From Clostridium beijerinckii HUN142 (GTDB taxonomy: Bacteria > Bacillota > Clostridia > Clostridiales > Clostridiaceae), in contig NZ_JHXK01000018.1 in assembly GCF_000621745.1 (NCBI RefSeq), forward strand, positions 115,119-179,118: a stretch of 64,000 nucleotides of DNA, in the 5' to 3' direction. Below the pieces are notes generated by a model. That model was not told where the DNA came from. It was given only the letters and a program-made list of their open reading frames with translations, and ran no database searches. Of this stretch, positions 10,339-19,883 are shown in pieces. Numbering within the stretch: position 1 is the stretch's first letter; every line of letters starts with the position of its first letter. Made by a program: the position numbers and the translations under genes.

Positions 10339-11598
10339 CTACACCAATTCAGGATCAGTTATTTTTCCAGTTAAAGCAGATGCTGCTGCCACTGCTGGAC
10401 TTGCTAGATATACTTCTGACTCAACGTGTCCCATTCTTCCTACAAAATTTCTGTTTGTTGTTGATACACATCTTTCACCTTTAGCTAAAATCCCCATATG
10501 TCCACCTAAGCATGGTCCGCAAGTCGGTGTTGAGAATGCTGCTCCAGCCTCAACCAAATCTGTAACTATTCCTTCTTTTATTGCTTGTAAATAAATCTTT
10601 TGAGTTCCAGGAATAACTATGCATCTGATACCCTTTTTAACTTTCCTTCCTTTTAAGATATCTCTAGCTATTCTTAAATCTGAAATTCTACCATTAGTAC
10701 ATGATCCAATTACAACCTGATCAATAGCTACATCACCAGTATTATCAATTGTTCTCGTATTATCTGGTAAATGTGGAAATGAAACCGTTGGTCTTAATGT
10801 GCCTAAATCAATTTCAAATACCTTATCATACTCTGCATCTTCATCAGCTTCATAAACCTTCCATTCTCTAGACGCATGGTCTTTTAAATATTCCTCAGTT
10901 TTATCATCAACTGGGAAGATTCCATTCTTTCCACCAGCTTCTATTGCCATATTAGCCATTGTAAATCTATCATCCATTGAAAGATATTGTAATCCTTCGC
11001 CTACGAATTCCATTGATTTGTATAGAGCCCCATCAACACCAATCATTCCGATTATGTGCAAGATTATATCCTTACCACTCACCCATTTTGCAGGCTTATT
11101 CTTAAGAACAAATTTTAAAGCCGATGGTACTTTAAACCAACACTTTCCTATAGCCATACCAGCTGCCATATCTGTTGATCCTATTCCTGTTGAAAAGGAT
11201 CCAAGTGCGCCATAAGTGCATGTATGTGAATCAGCCCCTATAACAACATCTCCAGCGACAACCAATCCTTTTTCAGGAAGCAAGCAATGTTCAATTCCCA
11301 TTTCTCCAACTTCAAAGAAATTTTCTATTTCCATCTTTTGAGCAAATTCTCTAATATATTTAACCTGTTCGGCTGCTTTTATATCTTTATTAGGAGTAAA
11401 GTGATCTGGAACTATAGCTATTTGGCTTTTACTAAACACCTTATCTGTTCCGAATTTCTTAAATTCATTTACAGCTACTGGAGTTGTAATATCATTTCCT
11501 AATACTAAATCAAGATTTGCTTCAATTAATTGTCCAGCTTTTACAGATTCCAATCCTGCATGCGCTGCTAAGATTTTTTGAGTCATTGTCATTCCCAT
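10339..11598 (-). CDS. leuC: 3-isopropylmalate dehydratase large subunit
   Basis: Aconitase-family 4Fe-4S subunit, 419 residues. Cluster ligands lie in [10 protein letters not shown] and the [10 protein letters not shown] motif; [13 protein letters not shown] is the family signature. It forms the active dehydratase with LeuD. The length matches the shorter clostridial/archaeal type rather than the 470-residue enteric form. The gene lies 13 bp from cimA; ATG behind AAGGGGGA. Confidence 0.96.
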   Translation of the reverse strand: MGMTMTQKILAAHAGLESVKAGQLIEANLDLVLGNDITTPVAVNEFKKFGTDKVFSKSQIAIVPDHFTPNKDIKAAEQVKYIREFAQKMEIENFFEVGEMGIEHCLLPEKGLVVAGDVVIGADSHTCTYGALGSFSTGIGSTDMAAGMAIGKCWFKVPSALKFVLKNKPAKWVSGKDIILHIIGMIGVDGALYKSMEFVGEGLQYLSMDDRFTMANMAIEAGGKNGIFPVDDKTEEYLKDHASREWKVYEADEDAEYDKVFEIDLGTLRPTVSFPHLPDNTRTIDNTGDVAIDQVVIGSCTNGRISDLRIARDILKGRKVKKGIRCIVIPGTQKIYLQAIKEGIVTDLVEAGAAFSTPTCGPCLGGHMGILAKGERCVSTTNRNFVGRMGHVESEVYLASPAVAAASALTGKITDPELV

Positions 11599-11611
11599 GT
11601 TTTAGTCCCCC

Positions 11612-13207
11612 TTAAAAATATGCTTTTACTTTTCTTTCAATATCTTTTATTAATTTATATTCTATTGAATCTACTAGAGCTATCCAACTAGCTTGAATTA
11701 CATCACGAGATACCCCAACAGTACTCCAACTTTCAATCCCATCTGTTGATTCAATCAATACTCTTACCTTTGCCTCAGTTGCACTTTCTGAATCCAAAAC
11801 TCTAACTTTATAATCCACTAATCTTGCCTGTTTTAATTCTGGATAAAACACTTCAAGCGCTTTCCTAATAGCCTTATCTAAAGCATTCACTGGTCCTTCG
11901 CCTTCTGCTGCTGTCATCTCATTTTGTCCATCAACTGTAATATTTATTACTGCTGTTGATGAAAAATCCTCTGATCCATAGGGTTGTTCATCAATGATCT
12001 TAAAATGATTCAATTTAAAGAACGGTTTGTACTTTCCAATAATTTTTCTTATAACTAATTCAACTGTTCCTTCTGCTCCCTCAAACTGATACCCATCATA
12101 CTCTAGTTCTTTCAATCTATCTGTAATTTTTTGAACTGATTTATCATCCTTAGATATATTAGGAAATATCTTTTGTATTTCCTGTAAAATTGTACTTTTA
12201 CCACTTACCTCAGATACTAAAAATCGTCTTTTATTTCCTACCAACTCTGGCTCTATATGTTCATATGACTTTGGTGATTTAGTTACTGCATCTATATGCA
12301 TTCCACCTTTATGAGCAAACGCTGAATTTCCTACAAATGGATCTTCATCTGATAATGTGATATTACAAATTTCAGCAATATACCTAGATGTTTTTGTTAG
12401 ATTTACTAGCTCGTTATCATTTAATACTTTATATCCAAGCTTTAGTTTTAATGCAGGAATTATTGTACTCAAATTCGCATTCCCGCATCTTTCTCCTATT
12501 CCAATAAAAGTTCCTTGAACCTGACTTGCTCCTGCCTCCACTGCCATAATCGAATTTGCAACTGCCATCCCCATATCGTCATGACTATGAATTCCTAGCT
12601 CCACCTTAATTGCTTCTTTTATTCTTTTAGTTATGCTATATATCTCTTGAGGTAAAGTTCCTCCGTTAGTATCACATAACACAACCACTTTTGCCCCTGC
12701 TTCTTCTGCTGCCTTTAAAGTTGCCATTGCATACTCTTTGTTAGCTTTATATCCATCATAAAAATGTTCTGCATCAAATATTACTTCTTTCCCCTTAACA
12801 CACAAATACTCAATTGTATCTTTTATCATATTTACATTTTCATCTAAAGAAGTTTTTATAATATCTGTTACTTGAAAGTCCCATGACTTTCCAAAAACAA
12901 CAATTGTATCTGCTCTCGATAATAGTAAATCCTTTAAATTTTTGTCATCTTTTACGTTAACTTTAGGCCTTCTTGTCGATCCAAATGCTACGACCTTTGC
13001 ATTCTTAAGTTCCACATTCTTAAGCCTTTTGAAGAATTCCATATCTTTTGGATTTGATCCCGGATTACCAGCTTCAATATAATCTACCTGTATCTCATCC
13101 AAAACTTTTACTATTTTGATTTTATCTTCTAATGAAAATGAAATTCCTTGACCTTGGGCTCCATCTCTTAGAGTAGAATCAAATATCCTTACCTGATTCC
13201 GGGCCAT
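11612..13207 (-). CDS. cimA: Citramalate synthase
   Basis: Condenses acetyl-CoA with pyruvate to (R)-citramalate, the first step of a threonine-independent isoleucine route. 531 residues: an N-terminal DRE-TIM (HMGL-like) barrel starting IFDSTLRDGAQGQG with metal ligands in LGIHSHDDMGMAVAN, and a C-terminal LeuA-type allosteric domain. DAEHFYDGYKANKEYA and the LRDGAQGQGISFS start are characteristic of the CimA family rather than LeuA. It occupies the place where leuA usually precedes leuCD. The enzyme class is sure; substrate preference is assigned by family resemblance. Confidence 0.9.
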   Translation of the reverse strand: MARNQVRIFDSTLRDGAQGQGISFSLEDKIKIVKVLDEIQVDYIEAGNPGSNPKDMEFFKRLKNVELKNAKVVAFGSTRRPKVNVKDDKNLKDLLLSRADTIVVFGKSWDFQVTDIIKTSLDENVNMIKDTIEYLCVKGKEVIFDAEHFYDGYKANKEYAMATLKAAEEAGAKVVVLCDTNGGTLPQEIYSITKRIKEAIKVELGIHSHDDMGMAVANSIMAVEAGASQVQGTFIGIGERCGNANLSTIIPALKLKLGYKVLNDNELVNLTKTSRYIAEICNITLSDEDPFVGNSAFAHKGGMHIDAVTKSPKSYEHIEPELVGNKRRFLVSEVSGKSTILQEIQKIFPNISKDDKSVQKITDRLKELEYDGYQFEGAEGTVELVIRKIIGKYKPFFKLNHFKIIDEQPYGSEDFSSTAVINITVDGQNEMTAAEGEGPVNALDKAIRKALEVFYPELKQARLVDYKVRVLDSESATEAKVRVLIESTDGIESWSTVGVSRDVIQASWIALVDSIEYKLIKDIERKVKAYF

Positions 13208-13271
13208 ATATCATTATCCCCCTTTTTATTTTATTGCTTTATTGCTTTTAATTATTTGCAGTTATTATTCA

Positions 13272-13781
13272 TCAGTAAGATTCAATTGAATTCTTTATAG
13301 TTTTCTCGCCTCTTTGCAGTGCTGTCACACCTGTTCTAACCAATTCTTCTATTCCATATTCATCCATTAAATTTATTAATGCTGATATTTTATTTTCATC
13401 CCCAGTTAATTCTATTGTTAAGGTATCTGTAGACAAGTCAACTATCTTGCTTCTAAAAATATTCACAGTCTCATTTATTGCTGCTCTATTTTCTGCATTT
13501 GCTTTTACTTTAATTAATACTAATTCCCTATAAACAGAGTCATCAGCTTTAAAGTTTATAACTCTTATCACATCTTCTAGTTTGCTCAATTGCTTCTTGA
13601 CCTGCTCCAAAACATTATCGTCGCCCATAAGTGTGATTGTCATTCTTGAAATTGAAGGATCTTCAGTTCTACCAACAGTTAAACTATCAATGTTATATCC
13701 TCTTCTTGAAAACAATCCACTGACTCTACTCAAAACACCAGATGAATTCTTCACTAAGACAGATAATACATGCTTTTCCAT
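13272..13781 (-). CDS. ilvN: Acetolactate synthase small (regulatory) subunit
   Basis: Regulatory subunit of acetolactate synthase, 169 residues, with an N-terminal ACT domain (HVLSVLVKNSSGVLSRVSGLFSRRGYNID) that binds valine for feedback inhibition and a C-terminal domain that activates IlvB. It is the first gene of the operon, directly behind the T-box leader, while its partner ilvB is five genes further on. Start ATG behind AAGGGGGG. Also named ilvH in some species. Confidence 0.95.
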   Translation of the reverse strand: MEKHVLSVLVKNSSGVLSRVSGLFSRRGYNIDSLTVGRTEDPSISRMTITLMGDDNVLEQVKKQLSKLEDVIRVINFKADDSVYRELVLIKVKANAENRAAINETVNIFRSKIVDLSTDTLTIELTGDENKISALINLMDEYGIEELVRTGVTALQRGEKTIKNSIESY

Positions 13782-13804
13782 CGCCTTCCCCCCTTAAAAA
13801 TGGT

Positions 13805-13848
13805 TAAAAAAATCCACCCTTAATGATATAAATCATAAGAAGTGGGAT
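13805..13848 (-). terminator. Regulated terminator inside the T-box leader
   Basis: The minus-strand hairpin starts at 13848 with ATCCCACTT..., has a short ttat loop and closes with ...AAGGGTGGAT at 13812, followed by seven T residues. The 3' arm contains the T-box sequence, so antiterminator and terminator are mutually exclusive. Confidence 0.8.
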
Positions 13849-14089
13849 AATATTCCGCCTTATATAATATCACTAGGTTCTAACAAACCCTTGCATATAA
13901 CGGATGCACACCGGATATCTTTTACTCAAGGAACATTGTTCCCCTTTCTGGATTCTGCTCAGGAGTGATAATTATAAAGCTAAAGTATCGATTCTCACCA
14001 ACCATCGACTCTCTGCAACTTATCTACTAGATAATTTTCTCCATCTCAGCATTTTTTATAGCTTAAGGACATATTTGATTTTCCTGTTA
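13805..14089 (-). promoter_or_regulatory. T-box leader riboswitch, specifier AUC (isoleucine)
   Basis: The transcript leader of the ilvN operon shows T-box hallmarks on the minus strand: an AGUA loop-E motif near 14025-14028, AGAGAG near 14009-14016, a Stem I whose specifier bulge reads AUC followed by A (13967-13969), a T-box sequence AAGGGTGG (13814-13821), and a terminator hairpin (13812-13848) overlapping the T-box and followed by seven T residues. Uncharged tRNA-Ile should favour the antiterminator and allow transcription. Element identity is strong; the codon follows from the rule that the specifier is followed by a purine at the base of Stem I. Confidence 0.88.
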
Positions 14090-14095
14090 GACTAA

Positions 14096-14124
14096 ATTGT
14101 ACTCTCGGTTCTTATTGTTGTCAA
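14096..14124 (-). promoter_or_regulatory. Promoter of the ilv-leu operon
   Basis: Minus strand TTGACA (14119-14124), 17-bp spacer, TACAAT (14096-14101). Transcription would begin near 14089, giving a leader of about 310 nt that holds the T-box. Confidence 0.85.
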
Positions 14125-14321
14125 CGTTTTAGTAATATATTTTTCATTATCATTTTTTTATATATTTACAGCATACCAAAATTGACTATTTAATATTTTT
14201 TTGCGTATTTTTTTGTTTATTTATCAATACTTTATGACTTAATTTAATTATATTAATTATTAATATAGTTTTAATTAACAATTTAAATAAGAGCATCTTT
14301 TCTGACTTTTACCCCTAATTT
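14125..14321. other. AT-rich intergenic DNA upstream of the ilv-leu promoter
   Basis: About 200 bp, very AT-rich, between the operon promoter and the end of the 141-residue hypothetical gene. No ORF with a ribosome binding site and no clear hairpin was seen. Confidence 0.4.
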
Positions 14322-14747
14322 CTACATTTTGCTAATTTTGCTTCCATAATCCTCCATATATTCAACCTCTTGAATGTTTGCTAAAACTGTATCCAGACTG
14401 TAATTGTATATGTTAAAGTTTATTTTGGCTTCGCATAACCTTGAAATTATTTCTTCTTTCTCATCTTCAAAGACTAACTCCTTATTAATTTCTTCAATGA
14501 ATGATGCGGTTTTATATATTTCGCATTTTGCTCCCTCTTCAGCACCCAACTGTGTAAATACGTTGTACCTATATTCATCTCCGCCTATTTCAGTCGCATC
14601 GTTATAACCATCTTTATGGAAGACATCATCAAGCCTTAGTTCATAATATATATTGATATATGCTTTTGCTCCTTCTATGTCGTTAAATCCCTTACAGTTA
14701 CCAGTTGGCATTACTACTAGATATTCATTATAAGGTTCTTTGTCCAT
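14322..14747 (-). CDS. Hypothetical acidic protein, 141 residues
   Basis: I do not recognise a family. The protein is acidic, without signal peptide or membrane segment, and starts MDKEPYNEYLVVMPTGNCKGFNDIEGAKAYI. It looks like a small cytoplasmic globular protein of alternating strands and helices. The chosen ATG at 14745-14747 has AAAGGAGGT upstream; seven extra N-terminal codons are open but include that site. It stands alone between glmM and the ilv-leu operon. The strong ribosome binding site and normal composition support a real gene. Confidence 0.75.
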   Translation of the reverse strand: MDKEPYNEYLVVMPTGNCKGFNDIEGAKAYINIYYELRLDDVFHKDGYNDATEIGGDEYRYNVFTQLGAEEGAKCEIYKTASFIEEINKELVFEDEKEEIISRLCEAKINFNIYNYSLDTVLANIQEVEYMEDYGSKISKM

Positions 14748-14992
14748 ATAAATACCTCCTTTTATCAACGTACTATTTTATATATTAATCTATTTATCCC
14801 CTTATTCATCACTTGTTATTCACAAAAAATTATGTGTAAAATTTAACAATAAAACCCGTATTTGTTTAAAATCAAAAAATACTTTTATAATGCATACTTT
14901 TGTATGTCCGCATCAAGCTTATAGTTTTACTTTACCTTACTTATGATAAACTTATAGGAATTTTTAATTAGTTTCATCTCCTCCGAATAGCT

Positions 14993-15027
14993 AAAAAAAG
15001 AGGAACTCATTTAATAGAATTCCTCTT
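14993..15027 (-). terminator. Rho-independent terminator of glmM
   Basis: Minus strand stem AAGAGGAA/TTCCTCTT (15020-15027 with 14998-15005) closes a 14-nt loop and is followed by a T-run to 14993, about 30 bp after the glmM stop. Confidence 0.85.
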
Positions 15028-15057
15028 AACAAAGTTATATATACTTTATTTATTTCA

Positions 15058-16404
15058 TTAATTGTATTTCTTCTCGATTAAATTTGCTAAATTGTGAGCC
15101 ATTTGATCTATTTCAACTTGATTTTCTCCCTCAAGCATTACTCTTACTAGCGGTTCAGTTCCAGATGGTCTTATAAGTACTCTTCCAACACCATTTAAAG
15201 CTTCCTCTATTTTTCTTATTTCATTTTGTATTTCATCATCTGTCAAATATAAATCTTTTTTATCATTTGGTATTGTTGCATTAGCTAAAACCTGTGGTAA
15301 CTCTTTCATTATTGAACATAATTCAGATAATGTTTTTTCCTTTTTCTTAACTATCCCTGCAATTTGAAGCGCTGTTACTAATCCATCTCCAGTTGAATTA
15401 TAGTCTAAAAATATAACATGCCCTGATTGTTCTCCACCTAAGACATATTTGCTTTTAACCATTTCTTCTAAAACATACCTATCTCCAACAGCAGTCTTTA
15501 TAATGTTTATTTCTTCATTTTTACATGCAATATCTAGTCCAAGATTACTCATTACAGTTACAACTAATGTATCATCTTTTAGCTTACCAAGCTCTTTTAA
15601 ATATTTTGCACATAGCATTAATATAAAATCGCCATTTATTAAATTACCTTTTTCATCGACAGCTAAGCATCTATCTGCGTCTCCATCAAAGGCAAAACCT
15701 AAATCGCATTTCTTTTTAATTACATACTCCATTAATTCTTCTGGATGCGTCGATCCACAATTTTCATTTATGTTTGTTCCATCTGGATTGTCATTAATTA
15801 CGAATACATCAGCACCTAGTTCTCTAAATGCTTTTACTGATGATTTATATGCTGCTCCATTTGCACAATCTAAAGCTATCTTTAATCCTTTCAAGCTATA
15901 AGGTATAGTGTTCTTAGCAAATTCAATATAATCATCTAACGCTGATACTTCAATTGTCTCTCTTCCCAAATCTGTTCCTGTTGGACTTGGAACTCCTTCA
16001 AAATCACTTTCAATAACTCTTTGAATCTCATCTTCCAATTCATCCGAAAGCTTGTACCCTTTATCGTTAAAAAACTTGATCCCATTATATTCTACCGGAT
16101 TGTGTGATGCAGAAATCATAACACCAGCATCTGCTCCATATTTCCTTGTCAAGTATGCAACAGCTGGTGTAGGTACTACGCCAAGCACTATTGCTTCAGC
16201 TCCAACTGATAATATTCCTGCTATTAATGCTGATTCTAACATATCTCCTGATATTCTCGTATCTTTTGCCACTAATATTTTAGGCTTATGAGCTCCTTCT
16301 GTTAATACATATGCTCCTGCTCTTCCAAGATCATATGCAATTCTTGCTGTTAATTCTGTATTTGCAACTCCTCTAACGCCATCAGTTCCAAACATTCTAC
16401 CCAT
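15058..16404 (-). CDS. glmM: Phosphoglucosamine mutase
   Basis: Interconverts glucosamine-6-phosphate and glucosamine-1-phosphate for UDP-GlcNAc and peptidoglycan synthesis. 448 residues, standard length. Seen: [10 protein letters not shown] at the N-terminus, the phosphoserine loop ISASHNP with catalytic Ser100, the Mg-binding FDGDADRC near 240 and the sugar-phosphate loop [11 protein letters not shown] near the C-terminus. In many Firmicutes glmM follows cdaA-cdaR directly; here it lies about 8 kb downstream of them. Single-gene unit with its own terminator. Confidence 0.97.
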   Translation of the reverse strand: MGRMFGTDGVRGVANTELTARIAYDLGRAGAYVLTEGAHKPKILVAKDTRISGDMLESALIAGILSVGAEAIVLGVVPTPAVAYLTRKYGADAGVMISASHNPVEYNGIKFFNDKGYKLSDELEDEIQRVIESDFEGVPSPTGTDLGRETIEVSALDDYIEFAKNTIPYSLKGLKIALDCANGAAYKSSVKAFRELGADVFVINDNPDGTNINENCGSTHPEELMEYVIKKKCDLGFAFDGDADRCLAVDEKGNLINGDFILMLCAKYLKELGKLKDDTLVVTVMSNLGLDIACKNEEINIIKTAVGDRYVLEEMVKSKYVLGGEQSGHVIFLDYNSTGDGLVTALQIAGIVKKKEKTLSELCSIMKELPQVLANATIPNDKKDLYLTDDEIQNEIRKIEEALNGVGRVLIRPSGTEPLVRVMLEGENQVEIDQMAHNLANLIEKKYN

Positions 16405-16619
16405 AATTTTACCTCACTTTTTTATTCTGTTATAGTCACTCAATTACTATAATATACTTAATCACTTACAATGGATAATATTATTTGTAATTTCTTCAGT
16501 GCCTACCTTAAATAGTATAATATTTTTAACACCTATTTACAATCTTCTCTTTATGTTATAATATTACTATTTCACAATAAATTACATATAATAATTATAT
16601 TTTTAGAATCAGCATATAT

Positions 16620-16928
16620 TTAGTCTATATTTTCATCTTTTAATCTTTCCAAAACCAAATTATATCCATCGCTTCCATAATTTAAACATCTATTAACTCT
16701 GCTAATCGTTGCAGTACTTGCTCCCGTTATTTCAGCTATTTCTGAATAAGTCTTTTTGCTTTTAAGTAACTTTGCTACATGCAATCTTTGTGCTAATGAT
16801 TTAACTTCATTTATCGTAGCTACATCTTCAAAGAATTTATAGCATTCATCTATATCTTTAAGTTCTAGAATTGATTTAAAAAATAAATCTAATTCTTTAC
16901 TTTTTAGCTTTGACTCTAAAGAACTCAC
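16620..16928 (-). CDS. YerC/YecD family TrpR-like DNA-binding protein
   Basis: Small helix-turn-helix protein of the TrpR/YerC superfamily, 102 residues from the chosen start. The HTH is SEIAEITGASTATISRVNRCLNYG, preceded by the family's NEVKSLAQRLHVAKLL. The likely start is GTG at 16926-16928 with GAGGTGA upstream; an ATG 15 codons earlier has no ribosome binding site. The TrpR fold suggests transcription regulation, but targets of this clostridial family are unknown. Single gene upstream of glmM with a 215-bp gap. Confidence 0.85.
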   Translation of the reverse strand: MSSLESKLKSKELDLFFKSILELKDIDECYKFFEDVATINEVKSLAQRLHVAKLLKSKKTYSEIAEITGASTATISRVNRCLNYGSDGYNLVLERLKDENID

Positions 16929-17344
16929 TTTATCACCTCTTGTAACACTTATTTTCTCTTTAATTATAACCATCTAAAGCTCACTTTACAACTTTAATAT
17001 ATCAAAGCACATATTATGCATATGTTTTGTTAGCTGCATATTCGCTCTAACTAATTTATTGTCTCATTTAATCGGATAAACATTTATTCCAAACCATATA
17101 TGTTAGGATAATAAATTCACATTTAAAACTCTAGTAAGTCAAGTACTTAATTAAGGCCAGAATGCAACTCTTACTTGTACCATACATTAACCATATTGAT
17201 TGCTAAAGCACTCCATTATCAATACCTATTTTTAATATAAACCACATAAAACTTATAAAATAAAGAAGAAGCCTTTTATAAAATAAAATTTATAATAAAC
17301 TTCTCCTTTAATCGAATTTCTAAAACATTCTTGACATATGCTAG
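16929..17344. other. Intergenic region yerC-like / AIM24 gene
   Basis: About 415 bp, AT-rich. It holds the ribosome binding site and presumably the promoter of the yerC-like gene, and the terminator candidate of the AIM24 gene at 17262-17309. No further gene seen. Confidence 0.4.
17262..17309 (-). terminator. Probable terminator after the AIM24 gene
   Basis: Minus strand AAAGGAGAAG pairs with CTTCTTCTTT over 10 bp (one G-U) around a long AU-rich loop, followed by ATTTTAT. The loop is long and the T-run interrupted, so confidence is moderate. Confidence 0.5.
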
Positions 17345-18181
17345 CTATAAATCTTCAATATTACTAGTTGCATTTATATTACCTATTAAGTCTAATCCTT
17401 TAATATTTAAATCTTTGTATATGCTTTTTGTAGGTACTAGCCAAACTTCACCGGTACCTCTATATACATTAACCATACCTTCTCCACTAACTGCGGTCCC
17501 TATAACTGATTTAGATGACTTCTCCACTGAGAATTCTATGTTTCCTGTCCTTAAGATAGCAAAATTTCCATCTACCTTTAAAGTATCGTTAATTAATATA
17601 CATTTAAATATTTCACTTTCTGGAACCGGGACTTTAAGAACAATTATTCCACTACCTTCTATCCTAGTTTGATACAATCCCTCATTTCCTAGAAACGCCG
17701 ATGATACATTCTTTTGCATTGTTGCATTAACTTCTATACCTTCTTCACATGCATAAAACATATTATCTCCTATAACTATTTCGTCATCTTCTAGCTCTAT
17801 CAATGCAAAATGACCAAAAGAGGGTTCTAAAAATATCTCTCCAGTCCCACTATAAGTAGGCCTAAATATATTTTCTCCTGTTAATTTACTTGATATTATT
17901 TTTTTACCAAGTCCCAATAGTCCACCTGATTTATTTGTTATTTGGATTTTTCCTTTCATATAGCTCAAAGAACCTGGCTCAAGTATTACCGAACTGTCTT
18001 CTAGCAATATTCTTACTTGCTTTAATTTTATTCCACTTTTTTTCATTATGTTAAGTCCCAAAGCAGTTTGAACATCAGTAGCTCCATCTAAATTCTCATA
18101 TTCTAATATTTGAAATTTTGATTCATATTCCATTTCAGATAACATATTTAACTTGTTAGTAAACTTTAGTGAACTTCTCAT
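17345..18181 (-). CDS. AIM24 family protein
   Basis: 278-residue protein of the AIM24 (TerD/Altered Inheritance of Mitochondria 24-like) beta-sandwich family: LEPGSLSYMKGKIQ, the GLLGLGKK loop, then SGTGEIFLEPSFGHF and GTGEVWLVPT repeats of the double-psi-like fold. No signal peptide or membrane segment. Function in bacteria is not established. It is last in a run with folB-folK, folP and the HD gene, 42 bp after folBK, perhaps by co-transcription only. Confidence 0.85.
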   Translation of the reverse strand: MRSSLKFTNKLNMLSEMEYESKFQILEYENLDGATDVQTALGLNIMKKSGIKLKQVRILLEDSSVILEPGSLSYMKGKIQITNKSGGLLGLGKKIISSKLTGENIFRPTYSGTGEIFLEPSFGHFALIELEDDEIVIGDNMFYACEEGIEVNATMQKNVSSAFLGNEGLYQTRIEGSGIIVLKVPVPESEIFKCILINDTLKVDGNFAILRTGNIEFSVEKSSKSVIGTAVSGEGMVNVYRGTGEVWLVPTKSIYKDLNIKGLDLIGNINATSNIEDL

Positions 18182-18223
18182 AAAATTACCCCTACCTTAT
18201 AATAAGTTATTTCATGTTTCTAA

Positions 18224-19045
18224 TTAATTCTTCTTCTCTAACTCCTCTAAAAGAGTAAATACTCTCTTATTGAGCACAGGATGCATAAGATATGGTGCTA
18301 TTTCGCTTAAAGGTTTTAATACAAATTCTCTCTCATGCATTCTTGGGTGTGGGAGAACTACCTTTTCATTTGAAGAAACTATTGAATCATACATAATAAT
18401 ATCCAGATCTATAGTTCTAGGTCCCCATTTTATAGTCCTCTTTCTATCTAGATCTGCTTCAATTCCAAGTAATACATCCATAAGTTCTTCTGCTTCTAAT
18501 ATAGTTTCTATTTCCACAACACCATTTAAAAAATCTTCCTGTTCTAAGTATCCCCATGGTTTTGTTTTAATAAACGATGACTTTCTTATTATTTCAATAT
18601 TTTTTTCTGCAGATATTTTATTTATTGCATCTTCTAAATATTGTTCTTTATTCCCAATATTAGATCCTAAACTTATATATGCTTTGTGCCTTCTTCTTTC
18701 AATCATTATTTCTACAGTATCTAAATGTTTTTTTATAGGTGCCCAGGGCTTTTTTAAAAACACCTTAACCCCTTCTATTATCTTATATTCATTAAGAATA
18801 AAGTCAGCTAAATTTAAAGTTGCTGTTTCTATAAGATCATAGTTCTTTCTTTTAAATTCATCTTCAATTTTTTCACACAATTCACCATAATGAACTGTTT
18901 TAGTTAAATCTCCAGTTTTTCCTGCTAATTTTAAATCTATATCTAGCTCAAAAGATAAAATGAACTTTTGACCTAATCTTTTTTCCTCTTCGAAAACTCC
19001 ATGAAAGCCAAATAACTCTAACTCCCTTATATACATCTTATCCAA
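18224..19045 (-). CDS. folK: Bifunctional dihydroneopterin aldolase / HPPK (FolB-FolK fusion)
   Basis: Fusion of two consecutive folate enzymes, 273 residues. Residues 1-118 are FolB (IRELELFGFHGVFEEEKRLGQ, VFLKKPWAPI), cleaving dihydroneopterin; residues about 120-273 are FolK (AYISLGSNIGNKEQYL, WGPRTIDLDIIMYD, LPHPRMHEREFVL), pyrophosphorylating 6-hydroxymethyl-dihydropterin. The start is probably TTG at 19043-19045, giving the usual MDK start; an ATG three codons later is possible. It directly follows folP (12 bp). Confidence 0.93.
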   Translation of the reverse strand: MDKMYIRELELFGFHGVFEEEKRLGQKFILSFELDIDLKLAGKTGDLTKTVHYGELCEKIEDEFKRKNYDLIETATLNLADFILNEYKIIEGVKVFLKKPWAPIKKHLDTVEIMIERRRHKAYISLGSNIGNKEQYLEDAINKISAEKNIEIIRKSSFIKTKPWGYLEQEDFLNGVVEIETILEAEELMDVLLGIEADLDRKRTIKWGPRTIDLDIIMYDSIVSSNEKVVLPHPRMHEREFVLKPLSEIAPYLMHPVLNKRVFTLLEELEKKN

Positions 19046-19057
19046 AACTCATCCATC

Positions 19058-19867
19058 CTATCTTCTTACGATTATATCAGTCATCTTTGCTGCTCTTGAA
19101 TTTTCAAGCACATCATGAACTCTTACAAAATCACAAGCATCTTTCATTATTCCAATAACTGTTGTTGCAACTGTCCCCTCTATTCTTTCCTCTACAGGCA
19201 AATTAAGAGCTAATCCTATCATGGACTTTCTGGAAGTTCCAAGCAATATCGGATATGCCAACTCTTTGATTCTTTCTAAGTTATTCATAGTCTCTAAATT
19301 TTGTTCATAAGTCTTTCCGAAACCTATACCTGGATCTAATATTATATTTTCATCTTTTACTCCAGCATCCTTAGCAATATTAATACATTCTTTCAAATCA
19401 TTTAATATATCTTCCACTAAATTTTTATACTCTGTATTATCTCTATTATGCATTAGACAACAAGGTACATTATATTTTGCCGCAACTTTTGCCATATCTT
19501 TATCTTTTTTAAATCCCCATATATCATTAATAAGGTTCGCACCAGCTTGTATTGCCTGCTCTGCAACTTTAGCTTTATATGTATCTATTGATACTGGTAT
19601 ATCAAAATTTTCTTTTATAGCTTTTATTATAGGTACAACTCTTGAAACTTCTTCTTCTTCACTTACTATCTCATATCCAGGTCTTGTAGATTCCCCTCCT
19701 ATATCTATTATGTCAGCTCCATTATCTATCATTTCTTTCACATGTTTTACAGCAACATCGATGTCATTAAATTTTCCTCCATCTGAGAAAGAATCTGGAG
19801 TAAAATTTAATATTCCCATAATATATGTTCTTTCCCCTATATTAAATTCCTTACTTCCTATTTTCAT
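19058..19867 (-). CDS. folP: Dihydropteroate synthase
   Basis: Joins p-aminobenzoate to the pterin pyrophosphate made by FolK; target of sulfonamides. TIM barrel of 269 residues with both signatures: MGILNFTPDSFSDGGKF near residue 15 and the IDIGGESTRPG motif near 50; the SRK loop (GTSRKSMIG) binds substrate. The ATG at 19865-19867 has AAGGAG 10 nt upstream; a longer frame overlaps the HD gene and has no such site. It sits between the HD gene (16 bp gap) and folBK. Confidence 0.96.
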   Translation of the reverse strand: MKIGSKEFNIGERTYIMGILNFTPDSFSDGGKFNDIDVAVKHVKEMIDNGADIIDIGGESTRPGYEIVSEEEEVSRVVPIIKAIKENFDIPVSIDTYKAKVAEQAIQAGANLINDIWGFKKDKDMAKVAAKYNVPCCLMHNRDNTEYKNLVEDILNDLKECINIAKDAGVKDENIILDPGIGFGKTYEQNLETMNNLERIKELAYPILLGTSRKSMIGLALNLPVEERIEGTVATTVIGIMKDACDFVRVHDVLENSRAAKMTDIIVRR

Positions 19868-19883
19868 TAACTTATAGCTCCTT

